The position numbers were made by a program, and so were the translations under genes. From assembly GCA_017577895.1 (NCBI GenBank), contig PKQY01000061.1, forward strand, positions 1-8,469: a stretch of DNA of 8,469 nucleotides. Reading direction: 5' to 3'. The stretch is from Bacillota bacterium (lineage in GTDB: Bacteria > Bacillota > Bacilli > ZCTH02-B2). Of the stretch, positions 1 to 6,814 are shown in pieces (position 1 is the stretch's first letter; each line of letters begins with the position of its first letter). The notes under the pieces were generated by a model, which made no database searches, had not been told where the DNA came from, and worked only from the letters and a program-made list of their open reading frames with translations.

Positions 1-1289
1 CCGTTTTCTTTGCCGAACACCGCCCGATACCCCATCGGTTCATAGACATACGCTTCGTTCACAAAACCCGGTTGCCCCGACGGCAAAATGACCGCTTTCC
101 AACCCGGCCGGTCATAGCGGGTCAACTCTGCCGGCATGCGCACCAAGAGATTGGTGGCCTGTTGGATGATCGCCCCGTCGGTGGAAGGAGCCCGACGGAC
201 GTTGACGTTGGTGCCGACGATGACCCGAGCCGTGTATTCATCGGTTCCTTCCGGCAACCGGATGCCCGGCGCTCGGAAATATTCTCCGGTCCGCATGGCC
301 CCATGCCGCAACGCCTTTTCCAACTCGGCCCAGATGGGCGAGTGTTGGGGATTCGTCTTCAAGCCCCACATTTCCTCCAAATCCGCATAACCTTGCTTGC
401 CGCCGAAGCTCAAGAAAATGTTGGGCGACATGAGCGCCTTCAACGCTTGGACGTCCCGCCGGGCCACGGCGTCCTCTAGGCGTTGAAAATACGCCGCAAA
501 GGCCGGATCGGTGTTCCGTTCATCGACGAGTTGCACCGTCTGCGCCGGGTAAGGCGCTTCGGCCGGCGGCAAGAGAGCCGAGTCGTTGTCGGCGTTGTTC
601 CCGGATTCAGCGCTTGTGAAGCGAAGGGAAATGGTCAATTCATAGAGTCGCTGGCCTCCCTGTTCGGCATACAAGATCAACAGTCCGTGGGAACTGGTCG
701 GCTCTTTCAGTTTCACCGACAACGCAAAAGGCCGCCAAAGCCCTTCCGACTTATCCGGCTGCACTTGACCGGACGCCAAAACAAAGTGGCCGTCCTCCAC
801 TTCATAGCGCAAGTTGCCGTCCACCGTTTTCAGCAACTCGGCATTCACTTGGCCGTTTACCGAAAGGGTGTCTCCCACTTGCACCGGTAAATCCGGAACA
901 AACACTTCAAACAAGTCGTTGCCCGTCACCGTCGGGCCGTCCTCTTGGTCCGCCAGCATGTCCAATTGCGGCTCGCTCTCCATGGTCCCAAACGGTTCCG
1001 TCTCCTGGGCCGGTCCGCTTTCCAGCGCCAACTGGTCGTCTTTGTTCCAGATGTCGTTCAAATGGGGCGCCACGACCAGCAAAGCCGCCGCCGCCACGGC
1101 CACCGCCGCCCCTTCCAGCACCCGCCGCAGGCGCCGCTGCAGCCGGACTTTCTTTCTTTCTTCCTGCAAGGCCGCCAACAATTGCTGCAAGCTGTTTTCC
1201 ATGTATTCTTTCCGGGGCAAAACCTCCACCTCTTGCAATTGGGATTTCAACCATTCCTCCCAAGCATCCCGTCGCTCATGAGTACTCAA
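1..1289 (-). CDS. Membrane-anchored sigma-factor partner with Gmad2-like and SH3-like domains (3' end outside window)
   Basis: This frame is open for 429 codons and has no stop before the window edge, so the C-terminus is missing. I start it at TTG 1289 because a strong AAGGAGGGG lies 7-8 bases upstream; no ATG in this frame fits as well. It overlaps the end of the sigma-factor gene by 14 bases, which implies translational coupling. Visible layout: a charged cytoplasmic N-terminus (residues 1-56), one hydrophobic helix (about 57-75, rich in Ala/Val/Leu), an acidic linker, a beta-rich Gmad2-like domain (about 127-225), a short helical region (about 262-332), then an SH3-like domain (about 352-418, with VNVRRAPS and GFVNEAYVYEP). 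Most of the protein would be extracytoplasmic. I infer an anti-sigma or signal-sensing role from position and topology; the N-terminus has no zinc-type His/Cys anti-sigma motif. It could instead be a wall-binding target of the sigma factor. Confidence 0.8.
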   Translation of the reverse strand, partial: MSTHERRDAWEEWLKSQLQEVEVLPRKEYMENSLQQLLAALQEERKKVRLQRRLRRVLEGAAVAVAAAALLVVAPHLNDIWNKDDQLALESGPAQETEPFGTMESEPQLDMLADQEDGPTVTGNDLFEVFVPDLPVQVGDTLSVNGQVNAELLKTVDGNLRYEVEDGHFVLASGQVQPDKSEGLWRPFALSVKLKEPTSSHGLLILYAEQGGQRLYELTISLRFTSAESGNNADNDSALLPPAEAPYPAQTVQLVDERNTDPAFAAYFQRLEDAVARRDVQALKALMSPNIFLSFGGKQGYADLEEMWGLKTNPQHSPIWAELEKALRHGAMRTGEYFRAPGIRLPEGTDEYTARVIVGTNVNVRRAPSTDGAIIQQATNLLVRMPAELTRYDRPGWKAVILPSGQPGFVNEAYVYEPMGYRAVFGKEN

Positions 1290-1836
1290 CGTTCACCCCT
1301 CCTTCCACCAGCTGTTTCAGCTTCTGCACGGCCCGATGGTGCAAGGACTTGGTGGCTTTTTCCGAGCGGTTGAGAATTTCCGCCGCCTCCCGCAACGAAA
1401 AACCTTCCAAATCCACCAGCAAAATGACGACCCGATAGTCATCGGACAGTTTTTGCAAGTGCCGGATCAACTCTTCCCGCGCTTCGCCTTTCAGCACTCT
1501 GTCTTCCACCGTATCCACCCGTTCGTCCAGGCGGGCCAATTCTTCCTGGGGAACGGTCACCGTCAACCGCTTCTTTTTGTACGTCCGCAATTCATCGGTC
1601 AAACAATTGCGGACAATCGTATACAACCACGTTTGGAAACGGGACTGACCGCGAAATCGGACCAGGCCCTTGACGACTTTCATAAAAATGTCCTGGGTCA
1701 ATTCTTCCGTCCGCTGGAAGTCGCCAATTTGCAAATACACGTAACGAAACACTTGGTGGACGTATTTGTGATACAACTCCCGAAACGCATCATCGTCCCC
1801 TTGCTTGATGCGCTCGATGAGCAATTCATCTTCCAC
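1276..1836 (-). CDS. ECF-type RNA polymerase sigma factor
   Basis: Extracytoplasmic-function sigma factor, about 186 residues, the normal length for the group. It directs RNA polymerase to a small regulon, usually for envelope stress. Region 2 spans about residues 5-85 and carries the typical FRGQSRFQTWLYTIVRN stretch (61-77). A charged linker follows (about 85-122), then region 4 (about 125-176) with a helix-turn-helix around LREAAEILNRSEKATKSL. There is no sigma-70 region 1 or 3. The frame extends upstream to a TTG at 1869, but GTG 1836 is preferred because AGAAGGAGG (1846-1854) sits 9 bases before it. The next gene overlaps its end by 14 bases. An ECF-type promoter lies about 60-85 bases upstream. 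I cannot assign it to a named Bacillus sigma factor. Confidence 0.92.
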   Translation of the reverse strand: MEDELLIERIKQGDDDAFRELYHKYVHQVFRYVYLQIGDFQRTEELTQDIFMKVVKGLVRFRGQSRFQTWLYTIVRNCLTDELRTYKKKRLTVTVPQEELARLDERVDTVEDRVLKGEAREELIRHLQKLSDDYRVVILLVDLEGFSLREAAEILNRSEKATKSLHHRAVQKLKQLVEGGVNVEYS

Positions 1837-1892
1837 CGCCTCCACCCTCCTTCTGCAATCCCTCGTCAAACACCGGCACCGGTTTTGTACAG

Positions 1893-1921
1893 TTAGACGA
1901 ATGGCAAGCCGATCCGGTCCC
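1893..1921 (-). promoter_or_regulatory. Probable ECF sigma promoter of the sigma-factor operon
   Basis: Read on the minus strand, GGGACC (1916-1921) and CGTCTAA (1893-1899) are separated by exactly 16 bases. This fits the usual ECF promoter layout, GGAACC-like at -35 and CGTC-like at -10. Transcription would begin near 1885, giving a leader of about 50 bases before the GTG start at 1836. The natural inference is that the sigma factor switches on its own operon. Confidence 0.6.
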
Positions 1922-1953
1922 GCGCATCAAGGACATCGACCTTTTTACAATAC

Positions 1954-1985
1954 GAAAAAAAGCGACCCCTGACACAGGAGTCGCT
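1954..1985 (-). terminator. Rho-independent terminator after the CstR-like gene
   Basis: AGCGAC (1961-1966) pairs with GTCGCT (1980-1985). After one C·A mismatch the stem continues for three more pairs around a five-base loop (1971-1975). On the minus strand the stem is followed by seven T residues (1954-1960). It lies about 40 bases past the stop of the 2024-2284 gene and insulates it from the sigma-factor operon. Confidence 0.8.
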
Positions 1986-2023
1986 CACTACTTTTGCCCC
2001 GAACAGGCCGTGCTATACGTTCA

Positions 2024-2284
2024 TTAACGGCTGCGGACCAACAGGTCGACCGCTTCCTTAATCGTCTTGGACGTATCTTGTCCCTTCGCGATCTCTTCCC
2101 GGATACAAGCTTCCAAATTGGAACTGACCACAACGCCGATGGCCCGATCCAAGGCATTGCGGACAGCGGACATTTGACTGACCACTTCTTTACACGATTT
2201 GCCTTCTTCCATCATTTTTATAATGCCCCGGATCTGGCCTTCCATGCGCCGCAAACGGTTTTTCATCGCTTGCGTGTATTCCAT
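2024..2284 (-). CDS. cstR: CstR-like persulfide-sensing repressor (CsoR/RcnR family)
   Basis: An 86-residue all-helical repressor of the CsoR/RcnR/FrmR (DUF156) family, which binds DNA as a tetramer. Cys31 and Cys60 are present, but the position four residues before the second cysteine, His in copper-sensing CsoR proteins, is Asn56. A Cys-x-Cys pair without the His is the signature of CstR, which releases DNA when per- or polysulfides cross-link the two cysteines. Length and ends (MEY..., ...DLLVRSR) also resemble staphylococcal CstR. Start at ATG 2284, with GGAGGTG 11 bases upstream and an in-frame stop just before it. It has its own promoter and terminator, so it forms a single-gene unit. 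The usual CstR partners (sulfurtransferase, persulfide dioxygenase, sulfide:quinone reductase) are not next to it. B. subtilis YrkD-type proteins are close alternatives. Confidence 0.88.
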   Translation of the reverse strand: MEYTQAMKNRLRRMEGQIRGIIKMMEEGKSCKEVVSQMSAVRNALDRAIGVVVSSNLEACIREEIAKGQDTSKTIKEAVDLLVRSR

Positions 2285-2326
2285 TGTTCAAAAGACACCT
2301 CCGGTTCAAACACCCCATTTGAAAGT

Positions 2327-2356
2327 ATTATACCCCGATAGGTACAAGAAGCGCAA
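2327..2356 (-). promoter_or_regulatory. Sigma-A-type promoter of the cstR-like gene
   Basis: On the minus strand a perfect TATAAT -10 box (2327-2332) is preceded by an 18-base spacer and a weaker TTGCGC -35 box (2351-2356). Transcription would start near 2320, leaving a leader of about 35 bases that includes the GGAGGTG ribosome binding site. Confidence 0.65.
2331..2344. promoter_or_regulatory. Candidate CsoR/CstR-type operator
   Basis: The 14-base sequence TACCCCGATAGGTA is an imperfect palindrome with TACC/GGTA arms and a G/C-rich core, the general pattern of CsoR-family operators. It lies between the -35 and -10 boxes of the cstR-like promoter and overlaps the -10, where a bound repressor would block RNA polymerase. 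Autorepression is inferred. Confidence 0.5.
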
Positions 2357-2398
2357 TGGACGTGGAGACGCATCAAGAATTGGGGGCAAAACCGGGTG

Positions 2399-3262
2399 TC
2401 ATTCGCAGGGCAATCCGGCCACTTCATACCCCTGTTGGCGGATGCGATCGATTAACGTCGGCAAGGCTTGTACTGTCGCGTCGGTCTCGTGCAGCAAAAT
2501 GACCGCACCCGGATGCAGTTGGGAAAGCACCTTTTGCACAATGGCCTCGGGCGTCGCCTTTTTTTCCCAATCCCGCGGGTCAACGCTCCATAAGACTAAT
2601 TTGAGACCCAAATCATTGGCCGCCTGTTCGGTCACCGCATCCCACGCACCATAGGGCGGCCGCACATACGCGGTCTTGACGCCCGTCCATTGGGCCAACT
2701 CCGCAATCCCCCGCTCGATTTCTTTCCGTTGCTTCTCATAGGACAACCCGGCCAAGCGCCGGTGGTTCACCGTATGGGTGCCAAACGCGAACCCAGCCTC
2801 CCGCATTTTTTCCAGCACCTCCGGTGTCGGAGAAGCGTACTGGCCAATCCAAAAAAATGTGGCCGGGGCTTGTTTTTCGAGCAAAATGTCGACCACAGCC
2901 GGCAAATACTTCGTCGGTCCGTCATCAAACGTCAAGTAAACGAACGGTTCTTCTTCCGGAAGCCGCTTGATGACCGTCGGCAATTGGGCCATCGTCCAGC
3001 GGCTGTGGGAAGCCATGGCCGCGGCCGCATCTTCACTGGCCTCCGGCAGCGACACCAGGGTCTCCGTTTCTGTTTCCGGCAAGATAGGTTCCTTCGTAGA
3101 AGGCGCTTCGACTTCCGCCGGCAAAGCCATCCGGTCAGCCTGAATCATTCGAAACACATGATGCCATAGGACGGCAGCGGTCAAAACCAGCATGAACAAG
3201 ACGAAACACAAGACGACAACGGTACGCTCTTCCCGGTGCACTGCCCGTCGCAGTTCGGCCAC
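2399..3262 (-). CDS. Membrane-anchored polysaccharide deacetylase (NodB/CE4 family)
   Basis: Zinc-dependent carbohydrate esterase family 4 protein that removes N- or O-acetyl groups from cell-wall or capsule sugars outside the membrane. Numbered from GTG 3262 (287 residues), all five NodB motifs are present: TFDDGP (111-116, catalytic and metal Asp), HTVNH (163-167, metal His pair), RPPYG (201-205), WSVDPRDW (225-232) and LLHET (256-260, catalytic His). A basic N-terminus leads into one membrane helix (about 14-33), then an acidic, low-complexity linker (about 48-85) that should hold the catalytic domain away from the membrane. The GTG is preferred because AGGAGG lies 10 bases upstream; ATG 3286 in the same frame has no ribosome binding site. 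Substrate (peptidoglycan GlcNAc or MurNAc, chitooligosaccharide, other) cannot be told from sequence. Transcription may read on into the cstR-like gene, as I see no terminator between them. Confidence 0.92.
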   Translation of the reverse strand: MAELRRAVHREERTVVVLCFVLFMLVLTAAVLWHHVFRMIQADRMALPAEVEAPSTKEPILPETETETLVSLPEASEDAAAAMASHSRWTMAQLPTVIKRLPEEEPFVYLTFDDGPTKYLPAVVDILLEKQAPATFFWIGQYASPTPEVLEKMREAGFAFGTHTVNHRRLAGLSYEKQRKEIERGIAELAQWTGVKTAYVRPPYGAWDAVTEQAANDLGLKLVLWSVDPRDWEKKATPEAIVQKVLSQLHPGAVILLHETDATVQALPTLIDRIRQQGYEVAGLPCE

Positions 3263-3305
3263 TTTCCCCGTTCCTCCTGTTCCCATTGGCAAAGCCTACA
3301 CAGTG

Positions 3306-3334
3306 ATTCTACAAGATATGACGAAAAATGCCAG
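3306..3334 (-). promoter_or_regulatory. Probable sigma-A promoter of the polysaccharide deacetylase
   Basis: On the minus strand CTGGCA (3329-3334) and TAGAAT (3306-3311) are spaced by 17 bases. The -10 matches TATAAT at five of six positions and the -35 matches TTGACA at four. The expected start near 3298 leaves a leader of about 35 bases before GTG 3262. It lies in the divergent gap between this gene and the plus-strand hydrolase. Confidence 0.45.
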
Positions 3335-3458
3335 ACATTCGTTTCGCCAGACAACAAGACCCCCATTTTTCGACGCCACAATTTTCTACGTGACGGCCGA
3401 AACCGAAGCGGGAAACCTATCAAGTACCACCGTATCTGGAGGCCAGGAGGCACGCGGC

Positions 3459-4313
3459 ATGAACATGGCCCATGCGATGGAATGCGTGCAGGAGGGCGAC
3501 TTGTTTTACCGTTGCTGGATGCCACAAGATGTCCAGCAGGTCCGGGCGGTGCTCGTCTTCCTCCACGGCGCCGGTGAACATTCGGGCCATTATGCGTATT
3601 TGGCCCCGGTTTGTCTTCAACATCAAATGGTGTACGTCACCCCCGATTTGCGCGGCTTCGGACAGTCGGGCGGCCAACGGGGACACATTCAGCGATTTGA
3701 ACAATATTTGCACGACCTGCACTTTTTGATCCAACGCATGCATCAACGGTTTCCCGATCAACCCCTGTTTTTGGCCGGTCACAGCCTTGGGGCGCTCATC
3801 GTCATCCGCTATGTCCAACAGTACGACGTCCCTATCCGGGGCTGCATCGTGTCGGCCCCGGCTTTTGGCGTGCCTTTCCGTTTTTCTGCCTTGTTGATCA
3901 AACTGTTGGAAGTGACGGCGTTGTTCTCGCCAGCCTTTTCCATCAATGCCGCTTGGCTGGCCAAATACGTTAAATTGTCCTGGCTGCGCCACGTCTTTCC
4001 GGACCCGGAACGGTTGCGACGCGATCCGTTGACGACGTGTCATTACACCGCCGGTTGGTTAAAAGAACTGCTGCACAACGGTGCCGCAGCGCTAACCAAT
4101 GCGCTCCACTTTTCCGTCCCGACGCTGTACATTTATTTCGAGCAGGACCCCATTGTTAATGTAACGTTCATCCGTCAGTTTTACGAAGCCATGCGCTCGG
4201 ACCACAAAACGTGCATTGTCCTTCCGGAGTGCGGCCACAGTTGCTGGTACCATCCAAAAAAAGGACACATCATTCAACAAATGATGCAATGGATCGTCGC
4301 CTTGACCCCATGA
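3459..4313 (+). CDS. Alpha/beta hydrolase, monoacylglycerol lipase / lysophospholipase type
   Basis: A 284-residue serine hydrolase of the Hydrolase_4 type, predicted to be cytoplasmic since no signal peptide is visible. The oxyanion-hole segment is LHGAGEHSGHY (35-45), the nucleophile Ser109 lies in GHSLG (107-111), the acid is probably Asp230 in EQDPIVN, and the base is His260 in PECGH. DLRGFGQSGG and the cap-region pattern are typical of monoacylglycerol lipases and lysophospholipases. The likely reaction is hydrolysis of a monoacylglycerol or lysolipid ester; the true substrate is unknown. Start at ATG 3459, with GGAGG 8 bases upstream. The frame is open far upstream, but that part has no ribosome binding site and overlaps the divergent deacetylase. 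A sigma-A promoter for this gene was not convincingly found. Confidence 0.9.
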   Translation: MNMAHAMECVQEGDLFYRCWMPQDVQQVRAVLVFLHGAGEHSGHYAYLAPVCLQHQMVYVTPDLRGFGQSGGQRGHIQRFEQYLHDLHFLIQRMHQRFPDQPLFLAGHSLGALIVIRYVQQYDVPIRGCIVSAPAFGVPFRFSALLIKLLEVTALFSPAFSINAAWLAKYVKLSWLRHVFPDPERLRRDPLTTCHYTAGWLKELLHNGAAALTNALHFSVPTLYIYFEQDPIVNVTFIRQFYEAMRSDHKTCIVLPECGHSCWYHPKKGHIIQQMMQWIVALTP

Positions 4314-4348
4314 GGGCTGTCGAAAAAGGCTGCCCCGTTCAATTTTGT

Positions 4349-4377
4349 TTGAAACTTTTGTATCATTTCACTAAAAT
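4349..4377 (+). promoter_or_regulatory. Sigma-A promoter of the thioesterase gene
   Basis: TTGAAA (4349-4354), a 17-base spacer and TAAAAT (4372-4377) match the vegetative consensus at five of six positions in each box. Transcription would begin near 4384, leaving a leader of about 160 bases before ATG 4543. In that leader I see only a small CATCC-GTAT-GGATG hairpin and no recognisable riboswitch. TAAAATAAC is repeated just downstream of the -10 box. Confidence 0.6.
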
Positions 4378-4542
4378 AACCTAAAATAACATAGAAATTT
4401 TCATGTTCAAGCGGATTTACCGGTATCTTATGCCAACACAATTTGGTTGTTAGATTTTTCATCCGTATGGATGCCGATGAGCAGCCCATCTCCTTTTGTC
4501 TGAAAATTGCATTGATCATTGAAGAAAAAAGGAGGGCAGCCC

Positions 4543-5004
4543 ATGTTTGAACCGCAAACACCGGATTTCGCCCAAAGGGTGCATGAGAGCTTCCGCCGCC
4601 AACGGGTGATGACGTTGTTCGGCGCCCAACTGGAAGACGTACAACCGGGACGGGTCACCATCCGGCTCCCTTTCCGGGACGATCTCACTCAACAACACGG
4701 ATTTTTGCATGCCGGGGTCGTGACCACCATCGTCGATTCGGCCTGCGGGTACGCCGCCTATAGTCTCATGCCTGCCGGCGCCTCGGTCCTCACAGTCGAG
4801 TACAAAGTCAACCTCTTGGCACCGGCGAAAGGAACAGAATTTTTGGCCGAAGGGCAAGTGGTCAAACAGGGACGCACCATCACTGTCTGTGAGGGAAAAG
4901 TGTATGCCTTAAGCGAAGGAAACAGGGATCAAAGAAAACTCATTGCCACCATGTCGGCCACCATGATCACATTGCTGGATCGACCGGGAATACCGGCTGG
5001 CTGA
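4543..5004 (+). CDS. PaaI-type hotdog-fold thioesterase
   Basis: A 153-residue single hotdog domain of the PaaI/YdiI acyl-CoA thioesterase type. The signature lies at HGFLHAG (52-58), followed by the long central helix with Asp65 (TTIVDSACGYAA) and the strand VLTVEYKVNLLAPAKG. In this family an acidic residue on that helix activates water to hydrolyse acyl- or aryl-CoA thioesters. Start at ATG 4543, with AAAGGAGGG 7 bases upstream; a TTG at 4519 in the same frame lies before that site and is rejected. It is probably a single-gene unit with its own promoter and a terminator just after it. It sits next to an aromatic-degradation cluster, and PaaI rescues CoA trapped in dead-end phenylacetate intermediates, but it is convergent with that cluster, so a link is only a guess. 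Confidence 0.88.
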   Translation: MFEPQTPDFAQRVHESFRRQRVMTLFGAQLEDVQPGRVTIRLPFRDDLTQQHGFLHAGVVTTIVDSACGYAAYSLMPAGASVLTVEYKVNLLAPAKGTEFLAEGQVVKQGRTITVCEGKVYALSEGNRDQRKLIATMSATMITLLDRPGIPAG

Positions 5005-5050
5005 GAATGGCCCCACATGGACCATGGGAATCCGAATGGATCGTGTGGCA

Positions 5051-5096
5051 TAAAAAAGGAAGGAAGAAGCGATTCCGCTTCCTCCTTGGTCTTTTT
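5051..5096. terminator. Bidirectional rho-independent terminator
   Basis: GAAGCG (5066-5071) pairs with CGCTTC (5076-5081) around loop ATTC. After one A·C mismatch the stem continues for five more pairs (5060-5064 with 5083-5087). It is flanked by six A residues on the left (5052-5057) and five T residues on the right (5092-5096), so it can end transcripts from both sides. It separates the plus-strand thioesterase from the convergent meta-cleavage operon. Confidence 0.85.
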
Positions 5097-5113
5097 CGTC
5101 CATTTGGCGCTGC

Positions 5114-5890
5114 TTAAATAAACTGGATTTCAATTTCTCCCAACTGAGTAAAGACAGCCCTGAAATGATCGCCTTTTTCTACGTCCAATGCTGCTGACAG
5201 CGCACCGGACAAAATCACTTCACCTGCATTCAGATAGATGTTATATTCTGCCAATTTGTTGGCCAGCCAAGCCACACAAAATGCTGGGTTTCCTAACACA
5301 TCCGTACCATAACCGGTATTCATATATTCGCCATTTTTATACAAGTCCATCTTGATCGAAGGCAGATCAACGTCTTCCACTTTAAACTTTTGCTCTCCGA
5401 GCAAAAACAAACCGCTGGACGCATTGTCTGCAATCGTATCGGCCAACTTGATTCGCCAATTGGTGATGCGGCTATCTACGACTTCAAAGGAAGGCACAAT
5501 GTAATCGGTCGCTTCATATACGTCTTCTATTGTAATACCAGGACCACGGAGATCTTGTTTTAATACGAATGCCACCTCCGCTTCGATCCTTGGTCTAAAT
5601 AAGCCTTCAACAGGGACCGGTTGTCCTTTTTTGACTTCCATTCTGTCCAACAGATGACCGTAGTCGGGTTGGTCCACCCCTAACAGTTGTTGCATCGCCA
5701 GTGAAGTCAGGCCGATTTTTTTCCCAACAATGCGCTGACCTTGTTGGACCTTTTTTTCGATGACTTTTAACTGGATTTGGTATGCTTCCTCAACCGTAAG
5801 ATTGGGAAACATTTCGGTTAAAGGCGCCACTGTCACTTTTTCGGTCTCTGCTTTCCAGAGATGCTCGAAGCCTTTATCGATAAGGTTCAC
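5114..5890 (-). CDS. 2-hydroxypenta-2,4-dienoate (2-keto-4-pentenoate) hydratase
   Basis: A 258-residue member of the MhpD/DmpE branch of the fumarylacetoacetate hydrolase superfamily. It adds water to 2-hydroxypenta-2,4-dienoate to give 4-hydroxy-2-oxovalerate, the substrate of the aldolase encoded at the other end of the cluster. Typical motifs are GKKIGLTS (56-63), LGVDQPDYGHL (70-80) and the metal ligands Glu103 and Glu105 in RIEAEVAF plus Glu136 in SFEVVDSR. The start is GTG 5890, with AAAGAGG 7 bases upstream. It is the last gene of the operon, 29 bases after the hydrolase, and is followed by a strong terminator. 4-oxalocrotonate decarboxylase (DmpH) is a close paralogue and cannot be fully excluded, but the neighbouring C-C hydrolase fits the hydratase better. 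Confidence 0.87.
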   Translation of the reverse strand: MNLIDKGFEHLWKAETEKVTVAPLTEMFPNLTVEEAYQIQLKVIEKKVQQGQRIVGKKIGLTSLAMQQLLGVDQPDYGHLLDRMEVKKGQPVPVEGLFRPRIEAEVAFVLKQDLRGPGITIEDVYEATDYIVPSFEVVDSRITNWRIKLADTIADNASSGLFLLGEQKFKVEDVDLPSIKMDLYKNGEYMNTGYGTDVLGNPAFCVAWLANKLAEYNIYLNAGEVILSGALSAALDVEKGDHFRAVFTQLGEIEIQFI

Positions 5891-5919
5891 AGCCCAACCT
5901 CTTTCTACATGGATTGTGG

Positions 5920-6774
5920 TTAGTCACCACTGTATTTTTTAAAAAATTCGATGGTCACTTTATTAAACTCTTCAACTTTTTCCCATTGCGGCCAATGACC
6001 GGCACCTTCAATGACAATAAATTCACTATGGGGAATCATTTCTTTGATCACTTGCCCTTCTTCAACCGTGGCCGTAGGATCATGGTCCGTCCAGCAAATC
6101 AAGGTGGGGACATCAATTTTGCTGCACCAACTCGGATCCCAAATGAACTTTTTGCGCGGCTCCATTTCTTGCAGATAGACGATATTATACACGGCCCGTT
6201 TGTATTCAGGTTGTGTATAAATATTGTAACGGATTTGAACCAACTCATCGGTCACCTGACTCTTATCATACATAAGCCATTCCAGCCGTTTTTTCACGTT
6301 TTCATAGTTGGCTTCGATAACGGCTTTAATCGTCGACTCTTTCAAACGTTGCATGACCTCCGGCTTACTGTTCACATTGCCGGGAGTATTTAACATCAAG
6401 GCTTTGACATAACCGGGATAATGGGCTGTAAACCAGGCGGCCACCCATCCTCCTAATGATTCACCGGACAGCAAGACTTTTTTCAGGCCTAAAGCCTGAA
6501 TCACCCCTAACAGGTGCTCGCTGTACACATCGATGCCGTAAGGACGGTCCGGCTTGTCCGTATAACCGTGCCCGACCATATCGATCACAATGACGCGAAA
6601 ATATTGGCTCAATCCTTTGACGTTTCTGGCGTAAGCCTCAATGTGGCCGCCTGTTCCATGTAACAAAATGAGCGGATCGCCTTGTCCTGCTTCTAGCACT
6701 CTCGTTTTAATGCCATTGGCATTCAAGTAATAAAGCTTAAACTCGGTTGCAGCCAATTCGTTCCAGATCGTCAC
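5920..6774 (-). CDS. Meta-cleavage product C-C bond hydrolase (alpha/beta hydrolase)
   Basis: A 284-residue alpha/beta hydrolase of the MhpC/XylF/DmpD/BphD type. These enzymes cut the carbon-carbon bond of ring-fission products such as 2-hydroxymuconic semialdehyde, releasing 2-hydroxypenta-2,4-dienoate and an acid. The oxyanion-hole segment is LLHGTGGHIEAY (37-48), the nucleophile Ser106 lies in GESLGGW (104-110), the acid is probably Asp232 in WTDHDPT, and the base is His260 in GAGHWPQWE. The pattern LNTPGN and KKRLEWLM in the cap region matches meta-cleavage hydrolases rather than general esterases. The start is GTG 6774, with GGGGGAG 5 bases upstream. The product feeds the hydratase encoded 29 bases downstream. 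Which substituted ring product it prefers is not visible. Confidence 0.87.
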   Translation of the reverse strand: MTIWNELAATEFKLYYLNANGIKTRVLEAGQGDPLILLHGTGGHIEAYARNVKGLSQYFRVIVIDMVGHGYTDKPDRPYGIDVYSEHLLGVIQALGLKKVLLSGESLGGWVAAWFTAHYPGYVKALMLNTPGNVNSKPEVMQRLKESTIKAVIEANYENVKKRLEWLMYDKSQVTDELVQIRYNIYTQPEYKRAVYNIVYLQEMEPRKKFIWDPSWCSKIDVPTLICWTDHDPTATVEEGQVIKEMIPHSEFIVIEGAGHWPQWEKVEEFNKVTIEFFKKYSGD

Positions 6775-6814
6775 ACAATCTCCCCCTTTTTAATATGACG
6801 AAACGATACCGTCG

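Noticed and set aside
907..1263. Minus-strand frame with a Gly/Arg-rich protein and other long frames over 1-1290
   Set aside because: These are out-of-frame shadows of the GC-rich partner gene of the sigma factor, which has better start signals and recognisable domains.
3408..3436. ECF-like promoter GGGAAA / CGTATC before the plus-strand lipase
   Set aside because: The spacer is 15 bases instead of 16, the boxes match poorly, and the implied start would fall almost on the ribosome binding site, leaving a leader of only about 16 bases.
3192..3458. N-terminal extension of the lipase frame
   Set aside because: The open stretch overlaps the divergent deacetylase gene and its promoter, while ATG 3459 has an ideal ribosome binding site.
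4314..4340. Possible terminator after the lipase (GGGC...GCCC)
   Set aside because: Only four base pairs could form around a long loop, so it is not a credible terminator stem.
4372..4390. TAAAATAAC direct repeat as a regulator binding site
   Set aside because: It is a short A/T-rich repeat at a -10 region and can arise by chance; no dyad symmetry is present.
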